Source: Muribaculaceae bacterium Isolate-036 (Harlan)
GTDB lineage: Bacteria; Bacteroidota; Bacteroidia; Bacteroidales; Muribaculaceae
NCBI GenBank assembly: GCA_003833075.1
Contig: RIAY01000005.1
Span: 1 to 64,000 of the forward strand
DNA length: 64,000 nucleotides
Reading direction: 5' to 3'
Position 1 is the first letter of the stretch. Every line of letters begins with the position of its first letter. Positions 50,877-59,947 of this stretch are shown one piece after another. Position numbers and translations under genes: made by a program. The notes beneath the pieces are model-generated. The model made no database searches. It saw only the letters and a program-made list of their open reading frames with translations, and was not told the DNA's origin.

Positions 50877-51482
50877 ATGAAAATACTTATCGACAACGGA
50901 CACGGGGTGAACACGAAAGGGAAACGTTCACCCGACGGGAGACTTCTCGAATACCGTTACTGTCGCGAGATCGCAGCGGAAGTGGAGAAACGCCTCAGAG
51001 CGCAGGGTTATGACGCGGAGCGCATTGTAACGGAGGAAGCCGACATAAGCCTCGGCGAGCGGTGCAGCCGCGTCAACGCGTGGTGCGACCGTCTGGGAAC
51101 AAAGAACGTGTGTCTGGTCTCCATACACTGCAACGCCGCCGGGAGCGGTGCCGCATGGATGAACGCACGCGGCTGGGAGGCATGGACTTCAAAAGGACAG
51201 ACGCAGGGAGACAGGCTTGCAGACTGTCTTTATGACGCGGCGGAGAAATACCTGCCAAAAGGCACGCCCGTCCGCACCGACATGACAGACGGAGACCGTG
51301 ACAAAGAGGAGAACTTCACCATTCTCCACCGGAGCAAATGCGCGGCATGCCTGACCGAGAACATGTTTCAGGACAACAAGGCTGATGTTGACTGGCTGCT
51401 ATCGGCAGAGGGACGCGAGGCTGTGACGCGCCTCCATGTCGAGGGCATAAAGGCATACGTGGCTAAATACGGCAGGAAATAG
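50877..51482 (+). CDS. N-acetylmuramoyl-L-alanine amidase (endolysin)
   Basis: 201 residues, Amidase_3 fold. Zn ligands and catalytic residues fit: KILIDNGHG (His), RLLEYRYCREIAAEVEKRL (Glu), VSIHCNAAGS (His) and ACLTENMFQDN (catalytic Glu). No signal peptide, so it needs the holin at 51973 to reach the wall. Cleaves the amide bond between MurNAc and L-Ala. Confidence 0.9.
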   Translation: MKILIDNGHGVNTKGKRSPDGRLLEYRYCREIAAEVEKRLRAQGYDAERIVTEEADISLGERCSRVNAWCDRLGTKNVCLVSIHCNAAGSGAAWMNARGWEAWTSKGQTQGDRLADCLYDAAEKYLPKGTPVRTDMTDGDRDKEENFTILHRSKCAACLTENMFQDNKADVDWLLSAEGREAVTRLHVEGIKAYVAKYGRK

Positions 51483-51504
51483 AGAATAGACAACCCACAT
51501 CAAT

Positions 51505-51948
51505 ATGGATAAAGAGACGAAACAGAACATCGAGAAGGCGGCATGGGGAATGCTGCTGGCTCTGTCGGTGACGGCACTCATTCTGATGTGCCTTGTCGCC
51601 ACGGGGTGCACCCGCACGATTTATAAGCCGGTGGAGACGGTGAGGACGGAGAAAGATGTGGTGACGCGATGGCTCACCGACACGGTGATACAGAATGACA
51701 CCCGCTTTATCTTTGTCAAGGGCGACACGGTGATCGACTGGCGCGACCGATGGCGCGAGCGCATCAAAGAGGTGCATGACACGCTGTACATCGAGCGCAC
51801 GGACACAGTCCGTGTCCCCGTTCCCGTGGAGCGGAAGCTCAAAAAGTGGGAGCAGACCAAGATGGACTTCGGCGGGTTTGCTATCGGAGCAATTATAGCA
51901 GTTGTCTGCATCGCCGTGATCTGGCTGATCAAGAAATTCAGAAAATAA
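51505..51948 (+). CDS. Two-membrane-helix protein with lipobox-like site, spanin-like
   Basis: 147 residues. One hydrophobic segment near the start (MLLALSVTALILMCLVATGC, residues 16-35, ending in a lipobox-like Cys) and another at the end (GFAIGAIIAVVCIAVIWLIK). The part between is charged and beta-like with repeated D-T (TDTVIQNDTRFIFVKGDTVI). In a lysis cassette between amidase and holin it may act as spanin or accessory. Function is inference. Confidence 0.6.
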   Translation: MDKETKQNIEKAAWGMLLALSVTALILMCLVATGCTRTIYKPVETVRTEKDVVTRWLTDTVIQNDTRFIFVKGDTVIDWRDRWRERIKEVHDTLYIERTDTVRVPVPVERKLKKWEQTKMDFGGFAIGAIIAVVCIAVIWLIKKFRK

Positions 51949-51972
51949 ACAACAATCAAAACAACAACGACA

Positions 51973-52458
51973 ATGGAGACAATAATCGAGGCATTCATTT
52001 CAGAACTGGGAGACGGCTTCTTCCGACATCTGATATTTCATTACGCCATAGTGTTCACACTTATTCTGATTCCTCCGGCACTTGTTGCTCTCGACACATA
52101 TTTCGCCACAAGCACCGCCCGGATGCTCGGCGAGAAGATACGTTCCCGCAAACTCCGCAAAGGCATCGAGAAGCTGACCTTCTACTGGGGGGCGCAGATC
52201 GCTGCATCGCTTGTGGGAACCATAGGACTTCTGTTCACATGGTACAACCTGCCTTATCTCACGATACTTGTGACGCTTGCCGTGGCGTGGACGGAGGGGA
52301 AATCTTACCGTGAGCATTTCAGCCGCCGCAGGGACGGTGTCGCCAAGGTTCCCGAAAGCCTTCAGGAGATGATCGACTTTTTCGGCGATGAGGAGATAAA
52401 GGACATCTTCCACACCATAGCCAGGCGGAAGACGGGAACCATCCCCGGGAACACATGA
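51973..52458 (+). CDS. Phage holin-like membrane protein
   Basis: 161 residues with three hydrophobic stretches (YAIVFTLILIPPALVALDTY; AQIAASLVGTIGLLFTWYNL; YLTILVTLAVAWTEGKSYRE), resembling phage_holin_4 proteins of Bacteroidales prophages. It forms membrane lesions that let the endolysin out. Last gene of the prophage, followed by a strong terminator. Confidence 0.75.
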   Translation: METIIEAFISELGDGFFRHLIFHYAIVFTLILIPPALVALDTYFATSTARMLGEKIRSRKLRKGIEKLTFYWGAQIAASLVGTIGLLFTWYNLPYLTILVTLAVAWTEGKSYREHFSRRRDGVAKVPESLQEMIDFFGDEEIKDIFHTIARRKTGTIPGNT

Positions 52459-52479
52459 CCGGCACGACCGGAAGAGAAA

Positions 52480-52518
52480 GCGACGCGCCTCCGAACAGCA
52501 TCCGGGGGCGCGTTGCTT
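52480..52518 (+). terminator. Terminator of the lysis/late operon
   Basis: GCGACGCGCC pairs with GGCGCGTTGC (one G-U pair) around a 14-nt loop that can shorten by further TCC/GGG pairing, followed by TTTT. It ends the late transcript. Confidence 0.75.
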
Positions 52519-52543
52519 TTATGGAAATAAAGTTGTAAATTTG
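52513..52543 (+). promoter_or_regulatory. Outward promoter at the prophage right end without a gene
   Basis: TTG at 52513-52515, 20 bp, then -7 TAAATTTG (52536-52543). It reads right, toward the 3' end of the leftward pncB gene, with no credible gene on its strand until 54100. It may be left over from a lost gene such as the integrase. Confidence 0.5.
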
Positions 52544-52776
52544 CAGCGGACATCCGGTAATCCAAGCCGTTTTTTGTGCGCTTTTGCTGCTAATTTGTTG
52601 TTTGCATAACCCTGTAAAACATACAATGCATTGATTAACAATAGATAAACTGAAATATTTTATTTTTTGCATTGGAAAATGGGAAATTATTAGCAATCAT
52701 CGCAGACGCATTCAGATGTGCTGACAATGTATGTATTACAGAGAGTAACGATGGTACAGTTCCGGGAAAGGAGATA
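52544..52776. other. Gene-free stretch containing the right prophage/host boundary
   Basis: AT-rich with no convincing frame; a 61-codon frame (52672-52857) overlaps pncB in antisense and is probably chance. GC-rich phage DNA ends by about 52510. I could not find a repeat of this stretch at the left edge near 15.35-15.4 kb, so the attachment site is not defined. Confidence 0.5.
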
Positions 52777-53988
52777 TTATTCGTTGAAATGAATGGCTTC
52801 CATAAATCTTTTCACAGTCTGAGGATTGCCGGTGTATTTACCGATGTCTTCGCTTAGCTTGCAGGTCTCGCAGTAGAAAGGCCACGATTCGGTGATTTTC
52901 ACCGCCACGAGTTTTATGACAATGTTCATCGGCTTTATCCCGGAAAAATCATTTGTGAAATGCGTTCCGATGCCGAACGATGGCAGACATTTGCCGTGAG
53001 CGTAGTTCTGAATTTCTATTGCCTTGTCAACATCAAGACCGTTGCTGAAGACAATCTGCTTTGTTCGCGGATCAATCTTAAGCGACTTATACTTGCTGAC
53101 AATTAGGTCGAGTTCCTTGAAATTGTCACCACTGTCAACGCGCAGTCCTTTGAACATGTTGGCATAATCTTCCGAAAAATTGAGACTGAATATTTTCCAT
53201 CCGTAAGTGTCGAAGAGAAATGTGCCGAGTGCCCCCCTGTAAGTCTCCGCCCAGGTCTGCATGGCGATATAGTTGGCCATCTGCGGACCATACATTCCCG
53301 CTATGGCGCAAATGAACTCGTGAGCCATTGTACCTACCGGAGTGAGGTCATATTTCATGGCGAACCAGACATTGCTTGTTCCGATGAATCTTCCGGGTCC
53401 TGCTATCCTGTCATTGCAGTCTTTCATGGCTCTGATGCAAGTTTCCTGTGCCTTATACGAGGCGCGGCGACGTGTGCCGAAGTCACTGAAGATACAGCCA
53501 CCTTCAATCATGCGTCTGGCTTTTGATTCCGATTTTCCATAATAAGCGCAGTAGTCAAGAGCCTTGTCCAGACCTGTGAACATGTAATAAAGTTCCGATA
53601 TTATGGCAAGCACCTTGACTTCAAGCAGAATGGTGTTGCTCCAGTTTCCCTCGAATCCCACCTCCAGATGTCCTTCGGCATCTTGAGATACTGAGACCCA
53701 TCGGCTGTCATAACGGAATCCTTTGAGGAAGCTGTAGAACCAATCCGGTATATAGGGACATTTGTGCCGCATGAAACTTATTTCCTCATCGGTTATGACA
53801 ACGTTTTCAAGAAATTTAATCTGTCGAAGAAGCTCCACTGCAAATCCGCGAGGATATACTGTATCGTTTCGATCAATGAATTTATATTTCACCTGGGTTC
53901 TCGGATAATTTTCTATTACCGCGCAGCACATCGTGAACTTGTATAGGTCATCATCCGTAAAATGGGTTATTATCTGGCGCATACTCAT
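52777..53988 (-). CDS. pncB: Nicotinate phosphoribosyltransferase
   Basis: 403 residues, full length. TDDDLYKFTMCCAVIENYPR, YKFIDRND, GTSNVWFAMKYDLTPVGTMA with the phosphorylatable His in AHEF, and GLRVDSGDNFKELD for PRPP/nicotinate binding. It converts nicotinate to NaMN (ATP-driven) for NAD salvage. Its 3' end points into the prophage boundary; it is not interrupted. Confidence 0.93.
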   Translation of the reverse strand: MSMRQIITHFTDDDLYKFTMCCAVIENYPRTQVKYKFIDRNDTVYPRGFAVELLRQIKFLENVVITDEEISFMRHKCPYIPDWFYSFLKGFRYDSRWVSVSQDAEGHLEVGFEGNWSNTILLEVKVLAIISELYYMFTGLDKALDYCAYYGKSESKARRMIEGGCIFSDFGTRRRASYKAQETCIRAMKDCNDRIAGPGRFIGTSNVWFAMKYDLTPVGTMAHEFICAIAGMYGPQMANYIAMQTWAETYRGALGTFLFDTYGWKIFSLNFSEDYANMFKGLRVDSGDNFKELDLIVSKYKSLKIDPRTKQIVFSNGLDVDKAIEIQNYAHGKCLPSFGIGTHFTNDFSGIKPMNIVIKLVAVKITESWPFYCETCKLSEDIGKYTGNPQTVKRFMEAIHFNE

Positions 53989-54044
53989 ATTCCAACAATT
54001 TTGACTTACTAATGGGTTTATACCTTAAACGTATGACAAAGGCG

Positions 54045-54076
54045 TTTGGGTCATTTGATTAATTTTTCTAATTTTG
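54045..54076 (+). promoter_or_regulatory. Promoter of the homocysteine methyltransferase gene
   Basis: -33 TTTG (54045-54048), 20 bp, -7 TAATTTTG (54069-54076): full consensus. It shows that the start codon must be downstream, so ATG 54100 is chosen. Confidence 0.72.
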
Positions 54077-54099
54077 CATCAACGGAAGCTTTGCTGATT

Positions 54100-55062
54100 A
54101 TGTGCAATCTTAAAACAGAAAATGTAAGCGGAGTCGCATCGTTGCAGGATGAGATGTCCCGAAGGGTGCTGCTCCTGGACGGATCTACGGGTGTTGAACT
54201 CCTGCGACTGATTCCTTGTGCCGTTAACCCCGATATGTTGTCGGTCACGCATCCGGAGCTTGTGGCACGTATGCACAGGTCGTGGCTTGAAGCCGGAGCG
54301 GATATTATTGAGACAAACACATTCAATTCCAACCGGCTTTCGCAATCGGGATACTGCAATTACGGAAATATCGTTCAGCTCAATATTGTCTCCACACGGC
54401 TTGCAAGAGTCGAGGCGGATCGGTTCATGAGAGAGAATCCCGGCAAGCGGTGTTTTGTGGCAGGAGCCATGGGGCCTACAGCTTTTTCATCGTCATTGTC
54501 TGGGAATAAGGCGATAGACGGATGTCGCGCAGTGGATTTCGATACACTTGTCGATGTGTTTGAGGAGCAGGCGGAAGGGTTGATAGAGGGTGGGGCCGAC
54601 GTGATACTTGCCGAGACTATGTACGATCTCGGAAATGTCCGTGCCGCTATCTCCGGAATCGGTCTCGCATGTGAAAAGCTCCATAGAGAAGTGCCATATA
54701 TTGCATCTGTTTCCGTTTCCGGGAAAACCGGAAGAATGTATTCCGGTCATACGTTGGAGTCATTTGTCGCGGCAATGTCGGATTTTTCGCCATTGGCAAT
54801 AGGTCTGAACTGTTCGGACGCCCCTGAGAGGATAAACCCCTATGTAAGGCGACTTGCAACTTTTTCATCATTTCCATTGATTTACTATCCCAATGCGGGA
54901 CATCCTGATGAAACCGGCAATTATGGCGTCACTCCGCAGATGTTTGCAGAAAGTCTCGGTCCACTGCTTGCCGACCGTCTGCTGAACATTGTCGGGGGAT
55001 GTTGCGGCACAACCACGGCTCATATACGGATGCTTAAGGCATTTTGGTTAAATGAATGGTAA
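54100..55062 (+). CDS. Stand-alone homocysteine S-methyltransferase domain (MetH N-domain-like)
   Basis: 320 residues from ATG 54100. LLDGSTGVELLR, ADIIETNTFNSNRLSQSG, VAGAMGPT and the Zn-binding cysteines (GLNCSD near residue 225, GGCCGTTTAH near 302). This equals the first domain of cobalamin-dependent methionine synthase but ends before the folate domain. It may use a different methyl donor or work with separately encoded partners. Located next to pncB, divergent. Confidence 0.85.
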   Translation: MCNLKTENVSGVASLQDEMSRRVLLLDGSTGVELLRLIPCAVNPDMLSVTHPELVARMHRSWLEAGADIIETNTFNSNRLSQSGYCNYGNIVQLNIVSTRLARVEADRFMRENPGKRCFVAGAMGPTAFSSSLSGNKAIDGCRAVDFDTLVDVFEEQAEGLIEGGADVILAETMYDLGNVRAAISGIGLACEKLHREVPYIASVSVSGKTGRMYSGHTLESFVAAMSDFSPLAIGLNCSDAPERINPYVRRLATFSSFPLIYYPNAGHPDETGNYGVTPQMFAESLGPLLADRLLNIVGGCCGTTTAHIRMLKAFWLNEW

Positions 55063-55098
55063 AAAAGGTAGTGTTTTATAAAAAAGGTAGTGTTTTAT
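55061..55098 (+). repeat. 19-bp tandem duplication after the homocysteine methyltransferase gene
   Basis: A 19-bp unit (AAAAAAGGTAGTGTTTTAT) is present twice in direct contact, beginning within the stop codon. A further 14-bp tandem (GACTTTGAAAAAA plus one base) lies at 55170-55197. Both are in the 185-nt gap, which otherwise shows no gene. Confidence 0.8.
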
Positions 55099-55247
55099 TG
55101 GAATTTTCATATTATTTTTGCATTTGAAGGAGAAGTTGACTGAATGACTCCTAATCGGGGAATTAAAACGACTTTGAAAAAATGACTTTGAAAAAAGTTT
55201 CAATCACTTCATAATTTGAAATTTTAGAAACGTAATACTTTCGGACT

Positions 55248-56738
55248 ATGTTGAAAAAAATCAGGGTAACATTTGCTGTTGTAAGCATACTGCTTGTAAC
55301 ACTTCTGTTTGTTGACTTTACAGGTATGGCTCATGTCTGGTTAGGATGGATGGCCAAAATTCAGTTCCTTCCTGCATTGCTTGCGCTCAATTTTGGAGTG
55401 GTAGGCGTGCTGGTGGCATTAACACTCCTTTTCGGTCGACTCTACTGCTCGGTGATATGTCCTCTCGGAGTGATGCAGGATGTGTTCGCCTTCTTTGGCA
55501 AGAAGAGCAAAAAGAACCGTTATTCCTATTCGCCGGCAAGAAACATTCTGAGATATGTCATGCTGGCAGTAATGCTCTTCGCGATATTGGCTGGCATAAG
55601 TTCTGTAGCTGTTCTCTTGGCTCCATACAGTGCCTACGGAAGAATAGCCCAGACGCTGATGGCTCCTTTAGTTGCGTGGGGCAACAATTTACTTGCTTTG
55701 TGGGCAGAGAGACACAACAGCTATGCGTTCTATAACGTTGATGTGTGGCTCAGAAGCGGTGTCACGCTCGGTGTGGCAGTGGCGACTATTGTGATTCTCG
55801 GTTATCTTTCATGGCGTAACGGCAGAACATACTGCAATACAATATGCCCTGTAGGGACATTGCTTGGTCTGATATCGAAATATTCAATCTTACGACCAGT
55901 CATCGACACCTCAAAGTGTAACGGTTGCGGATTGTGCGCGAGAAACTGTAAGGCAGCCTGCATCAACAGCAAGGAACACAAGATTGACTATTCCCGCTGC
56001 GTAACATGTTTCGACTGTATTGGGAAATGCAGTAAAAGTGCGATATCATACACCTATAAGAGACAGGTATCCGGAAAGGAAGCGTCGGAGGGCAAAGACG
56101 TGATGGTTGACGGCTCCCGCAGACAGTTTCTTGGCATGGCAGCTGCTATCGCCACAACCGCCGCGCTTAACGCCCAGGAAAAAACCGTTGACGGCGGTCT
56201 TGCAGTTATCGTCGACAAAAAGAAGCCGGCGAGGAAAACACGTATAGTTCCGCCCGGAGCCAAAAGTATAAAGAATCTTACAGATCATTGCACCGCCTGT
56301 CAGCTATGTGTGGCATCTTGTCCGAACGGAGTGTTACGTCCGTCAACCGACCTTTCGACGCTTATGCAGCCTGAATCTTCATATGAGAGAGGTTATTGCC
56401 GTCCGGAATGCACGCGGTGCTCCGAGGTGTGTCCGGCAGGCGCTATCTTAAAAATAGATGCAGCAGAAAAATCTTCTGTGCAAATCGGAAGGGCAGTCTG
56501 GATAAAAGAGAATTGCATTCCACTTACAGATGGCGTGGAGTGTGGCAACTGTGCCCGCCATTGTCCTGTCGGAGCCATAACTATGGTTTCGTCATCGGCA
56601 TCGGATCCGGAGTCACGCAAGATACCGGTTGTGAACACAGAGCGATGTATCGGTTGCGGAGCGTGCGAGAATCTGTGTCCGTCACGTCCGTTCAGTGCCA
56701 TTTATGTAGAAGGCAACGAACGCCACCGTATTATTTAA
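55248..56738 (+). CDS. Membrane-bound polyferredoxin (4Fe-4S protein)
   Basis: 496 residues. Five or six membrane helices in the first 230 residues with NapH-like CPLG/CPVG motifs (YCSVICPLGVMQ; YCNTICPVGTLL). Several ferredoxin clusters follow: CNGCGLCARNCKAAC, CVTCFDCIGKC, CTACQLCVASCPNG, CTRCSEVCPAG, CGNCARHCPVG and CIGCGACENLCPS. An internal twin-arginine motif (SRRQFLGMAAA, near residue 285) starts the periplasmic part. Probably passes electrons from the quinone pool to the Tat-exported reductase next door. Confidence 0.85.
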   Translation: MLKKIRVTFAVVSILLVTLLFVDFTGMAHVWLGWMAKIQFLPALLALNFGVVGVLVALTLLFGRLYCSVICPLGVMQDVFAFFGKKSKKNRYSYSPARNILRYVMLAVMLFAILAGISSVAVLLAPYSAYGRIAQTLMAPLVAWGNNLLALWAERHNSYAFYNVDVWLRSGVTLGVAVATIVILGYLSWRNGRTYCNTICPVGTLLGLISKYSILRPVIDTSKCNGCGLCARNCKAACINSKEHKIDYSRCVTCFDCIGKCSKSAISYTYKRQVSGKEASEGKDVMVDGSRRQFLGMAAAIATTAALNAQEKTVDGGLAVIVDKKKPARKTRIVPPGAKSIKNLTDHCTACQLCVASCPNGVLRPSTDLSTLMQPESSYERGYCRPECTRCSEVCPAGAILKIDAAEKSSVQIGRAVWIKENCIPLTDGVECGNCARHCPVGAITMVSSSASDPESRKIPVVNTERCIGCGACENLCPSRPFSAIYVEGNERHRII

Positions 56739-56789
56739 ATGGAGATCATTATCTTTTGTACTTATCTAATCATTGAAAACAAAGAAATT

Positions 56790-58187
56790 ATGAGCAATAT
56801 AAACCGCAGGGATTTTTTGAAACGTCTCGGACTCGGAGCATCAGTGGCTGGACTTGCGTTTGCAGGATGTGAGAAAGCGGCAAAAAAGGGTTCGACTGAT
56901 AACGTTATTACAGGAGATATACCTGAAGACAAAATGACCTATCGCGTGAATCCCAAGACAGGAGAGAAAGTTTCTCTTCTTGGTTACGGGTGCATGAGAT
57001 GGCCTACGGTTTCGCAAGAAAGCGGTCGTGACGGAGGTGAGGAACTGGATCAGGAGGTGATCAACGACCTTGTCGATACTGCAATCCGTCACGGAGTGAA
57101 TTATTTCGACACATCGCCGGCATATTGCAAAGGGCGTTCCGAGGGTGCCACAGGCATTGCGTTGAGTCGCTATCCGCGTGAAAGCTATTACATTGCCACC
57201 AAACTCTCGAATTTCGCTCCGTCCACATGGAGCCGGGAGGCATCTCTGGCGATGTATCACAACTCCTTAAAAGAGCTGCAGACCGACTATATAGACTACA
57301 TGCTGCTGCATGGCGTAGGAATGGGCAACGACGGCATGGAAGAATTCAATAAAAGATATATCGACAACGGTGTTCTTGATTTTCTTATGAAAGAGCGTGA
57401 AGCCGGCAGAATCCGGAATCTTGGATTTTCATATCACGGCGACATAGCGGTGTTTGATCATCTTTTGTCGAAACATAATGAATACAAGTGGGATTTCGTG
57501 CAGATCCAGCTTAATTATGTAGACTGGAAACATGCCAAAGAGGTAAACGAGCGTAACACTAACGCCGAATATCTCTATAACGAACTCGCCCGACGCGATA
57601 TTCCGGCAATCATCATGGAGCCTTTGCTCGGAGGACGACTGTCGAATGTGCCCGATCATATTGTGAGTCGTCTCAAACAGCGAGATCCGGAAAGAAGTGT
57701 CGCGTCATGGGCATTCCGTTATGCAGGGTCTCACCCGGATGTGCTTACTGTACTAAGCGGAATGACCTACAAGGAACATCTTGAAGACAATCTCCGTTCT
57801 TTCTGTCCGCTTAAGCCGCTTACTGACGAAGACAATATGTTTCTATACGAGACGGCGGATCTGATGATGCAGTATCCTACAGTGCCCTGCAACGACTGCA
57901 AATACTGCATGCCATGTCCTTACGGACTTGACATACCATCGATACTGCTGCATTATAACAAATGTATCAATGAAGGCAACGTGCCTGCCTCGCGGCAGAG
58001 TGAGAACTACAGGAAGGCACGCCGGGCGTTCCTGATAGGATATGACAGGAGTGTGCCCGGACTTCGTCAGGCAAGCCATTGCATTGGGTGCGGACAATGT
58101 GCGCCGCATTGCCCTCAGTCGATTGATATTCCGGCAGAACTGCATCGCATCGACGGGGTGGTTGAACGTCTCAAACGTGAAGTCTGA
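56790..58187 (+). CDS. Tat-exported aldo/keto reductase with C-terminal Fe-S domain
   Basis: 465 residues from ATG 56790. N-terminus NRRDFLKRLGLGASVAGLAF, then AGC: a twin-arginine signal with a lipobox. Aldo/keto reductase body (LLGYGCMRWPTV; GVNYFDTSPAYCKGRSE; DYIDYMLLHG; RNLGFSYHG). C-terminal ferredoxin clusters (CNDCKYCMPCPYGLDIP; CIGCGQCAPHCPQSIDIP). It is folded in the cytosol and exported by the TatAC encoded downstream. Confidence 0.88.
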   Translation: MSNINRRDFLKRLGLGASVAGLAFAGCEKAAKKGSTDNVITGDIPEDKMTYRVNPKTGEKVSLLGYGCMRWPTVSQESGRDGGEELDQEVINDLVDTAIRHGVNYFDTSPAYCKGRSEGATGIALSRYPRESYYIATKLSNFAPSTWSREASLAMYHNSLKELQTDYIDYMLLHGVGMGNDGMEEFNKRYIDNGVLDFLMKEREAGRIRNLGFSYHGDIAVFDHLLSKHNEYKWDFVQIQLNYVDWKHAKEVNERNTNAEYLYNELARRDIPAIIMEPLLGGRLSNVPDHIVSRLKQRDPERSVASWAFRYAGSHPDVLTVLSGMTYKEHLEDNLRSFCPLKPLTDEDNMFLYETADLMMQYPTVPCNDCKYCMPCPYGLDIPSILLHYNKCINEGNVPASRQSENYRKARRAFLIGYDRSVPGLRQASHCIGCGQCAPHCPQSIDIPAELHRIDGVVERLKREV

Positions 58188-58250
58188 ACAGTTTATGAAA
58201 GGTTGTCGGTGATTTCCAAACAGATTAGTTGAAATAAAATCATAATTTAA

Positions 58251-58442
58251 ATGAATACACTTCTTTTTATAGGGGGCCTCGGAATGTCGGAGGTGCTTGT
58301 GATTGTGCTTGTTGTTCTTCTGTTTTTCGGAGGAAAGAAAATACCTGAACTGATGAAAGGTCTTGGCAAGGGTGTCCGTTCGTTCAAAGATGGAATGAAC
58401 GATATTGAGAAAGACATAAAAGATACAGACAAAGATAAATAA
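58251..58442 (+). CDS. tatA: Twin-arginine translocase subunit TatA
   Basis: 63 residues, standard TatA/E layout: one membrane helix ([20 protein letters not shown]), the [20 protein letters not shown] amphipathic helix and an acidic tail. The stop is directly followed by the tatC start. No TatB gene is seen, so this is a minimal TatAC system. Confidence 0.93.
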   Translation: MNTLLFIGGLGMSEVLVIVLVVLLFFGGKKIPELMKGLGKGVRSFKDGMNDIEKDIKDTDKDK

Positions 58443-59267
58443 ATGGGCAGAGAGGAGGAGAAACAGAGTTTCTGGGATCATCTTGACGTGTTGCGCGGTG
58501 TGCTGCTACGGGTTTTTGCAGTAATTCTGCTGTGCGGCATTGTCGCATTCGTATTCAAGGAGGAACTGTTCGCTTTTGTTCTTGCGCCTAAATATCCCGG
58601 TTTTGTCACATACGGAGTTATTGCTGATCTCTGCGCCTCATTCGGAATACCATATGAGATGAAAACGGATGTGGCGTTGATAAACACAGGGCTGGCGCAG
58701 CAATTCATCATACATATGAAAACGGCGTTTTGCGCCGGTTTTCTTGCCGCGTCGCCCTATGTTGTCTATCAGCTTTTCCGTTTTGTCTCACCCGCGCTTT
58801 ATGCAAGGGAGAGAAAACATGCCGTGGGTATAGTGACAAGTGCATACGTCATGTTCATTACAGGCGCAGCCTTGAGCTATATTGTCATCTTTCCCATGAC
58901 ATTCCAGTTTCTCGGCACATATCAGGTGTCGAAGGATGTGGTCAACATGATATCGCTTGAATCCTACATGAGCACGATGGTGATGCTCTCGTTATGCATG
59001 GGTATTGTGTGCGAGATGCCGGTGCTTGCGTGGATGCTGGCAAAGGCAGGATTGCTGACACCTTCGATGCTGGTGACATACAGGCGTCACGCCATTGTCG
59101 CCATACTCATAGCCGCAGCCATAATCACTCCCACGTCAGATGTCTTTACGCTCATGCTTGTGTCTGTGCCCATGTGCCTGCTTTACGAAGCAAGCATAAC
59201 AGTGGCGAAACTGGCAGCCCGCACCGTCCGTGCCTCTGAATTAACGTCAGAAACCCTTGGCTCCTGA
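58443..59267 (+). CDS. tatC: Sec-independent translocase subunit TatC
   Basis: 274 residues with six helices. SFWDHLDVLRGVLLRVFAVI matches the conserved TatC start (E/D-HL-x-E/D-LR), PYVVYQLFRFVSPALYARER the second conserved loop, and AIIAA-type PTSDVFTLML the last part. Receptor for twin-arginine signals. The 3' end overlaps the convergent nitroreductase gene by 21 nt. Confidence 0.93.
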   Translation: MGREEEKQSFWDHLDVLRGVLLRVFAVILLCGIVAFVFKEELFAFVLAPKYPGFVTYGVIADLCASFGIPYEMKTDVALINTGLAQQFIIHMKTAFCAGFLAASPYVVYQLFRFVSPALYARERKHAVGIVTSAYVMFITGAALSYIVIFPMTFQFLGTYQVSKDVVNMISLESYMSTMVMLSLCMGIVCEMPVLAWMLAKAGLLTPSMLVTYRRHAIVAILIAAAIITPTSDVFTLMLVSVPMCLLYEASITVAKLAARTVRASELTSETLGS

Positions 59268-59882
59268 TTTTTTCCAGGATTCGTAATGCACGTATTCCGG
59301 ATTCCATTTGTCTTTGGGTTCTTGGGCGGACTGCGGATGACCGATTATCGCCACGCCCATCGGAATGATGTTTTCCGGAAGCGATAACATTTCAGAGAAT
59401 GCCTGCACGCGGTCGGTCATGGGATATATTCCACACCATACAGCGCCCAGACCTATTGAATGCGCGGCAAGAAGAAGATTTTCCATTGCCGCAGATGTGT
59501 CTTCAATCCAGTAATCGCGTCCCTCTTCAGGAAAAGTGGCTTCAAGATCACCGCATACCACAATGCCAAGCGGTGCCTGCGAAGCCATTTTCATTGATCC
59601 GAAATTGGCACCGATGCTGTCAAGAGTGGCTCGGTTCTCGACAACCACAAAACGCCAGGGCTGTTTGTTGCCTGCCGAAGGAGCCGCCATCGCCGCCCTG
59701 AGCATTGTCTCGATGTTTTCCTTGCTTATTGAATCAGCAGTGTAAGCACGGATGCTTGTGCGTGTCATGATGTTGTCTAACGCCGCGTTGCTTTCAGTGT
59801 TTTCTGTCTGTTTCGAAGAGCAGGATGCCAGAACTGAAGCCGCTATTGCGAGAGAAAAGAGTGTCTGTTTCTTGAATTTCAT
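59247..59882 (-). CDS. Nitroreductase-family lipoprotein
   Basis: 211 residues. LAIAASVLASCSSK is a lipoprotein signal (Cys 21). The body is a nitroreductase-like flavoprotein: TRTSIRAYTADSISKENIET, RAAMAAPSAGNKQPWRFVVV, AAMENLLLAAHSIGLGAVWC. Such enzymes bind FMN; membrane-anchored versions are common in Bacteroidales. Substrate unknown. Confidence 0.87.
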   Translation of the reverse strand: MKFKKQTLFSLAIAASVLASCSSKQTENTESNAALDNIMTRTSIRAYTADSISKENIETMLRAAMAAPSAGNKQPWRFVVVENRATLDSIGANFGSMKMASQAPLGIVVCGDLEATFPEEGRDYWIEDTSAAMENLLLAAHSIGLGAVWCGIYPMTDRVQAFSEMLSLPENIIPMGVAIIGHPQSAQEPKDKWNPEYVHYESWKKSGAKGF

Positions 59883-59947
59883 GTTAAAAGAGTATTATAA
59901 AAGTATTATAGAAGCATTAACGTAATTCGTTATGACATATATTCGTA

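Noticed and set aside
52672..52857. A 61-codon plus-strand frame at the prophage right end
   Set aside because: It overlaps the 3' end of pncB in antisense, lacks a Shine-Dalgarno sequence and shows no family resemblance.
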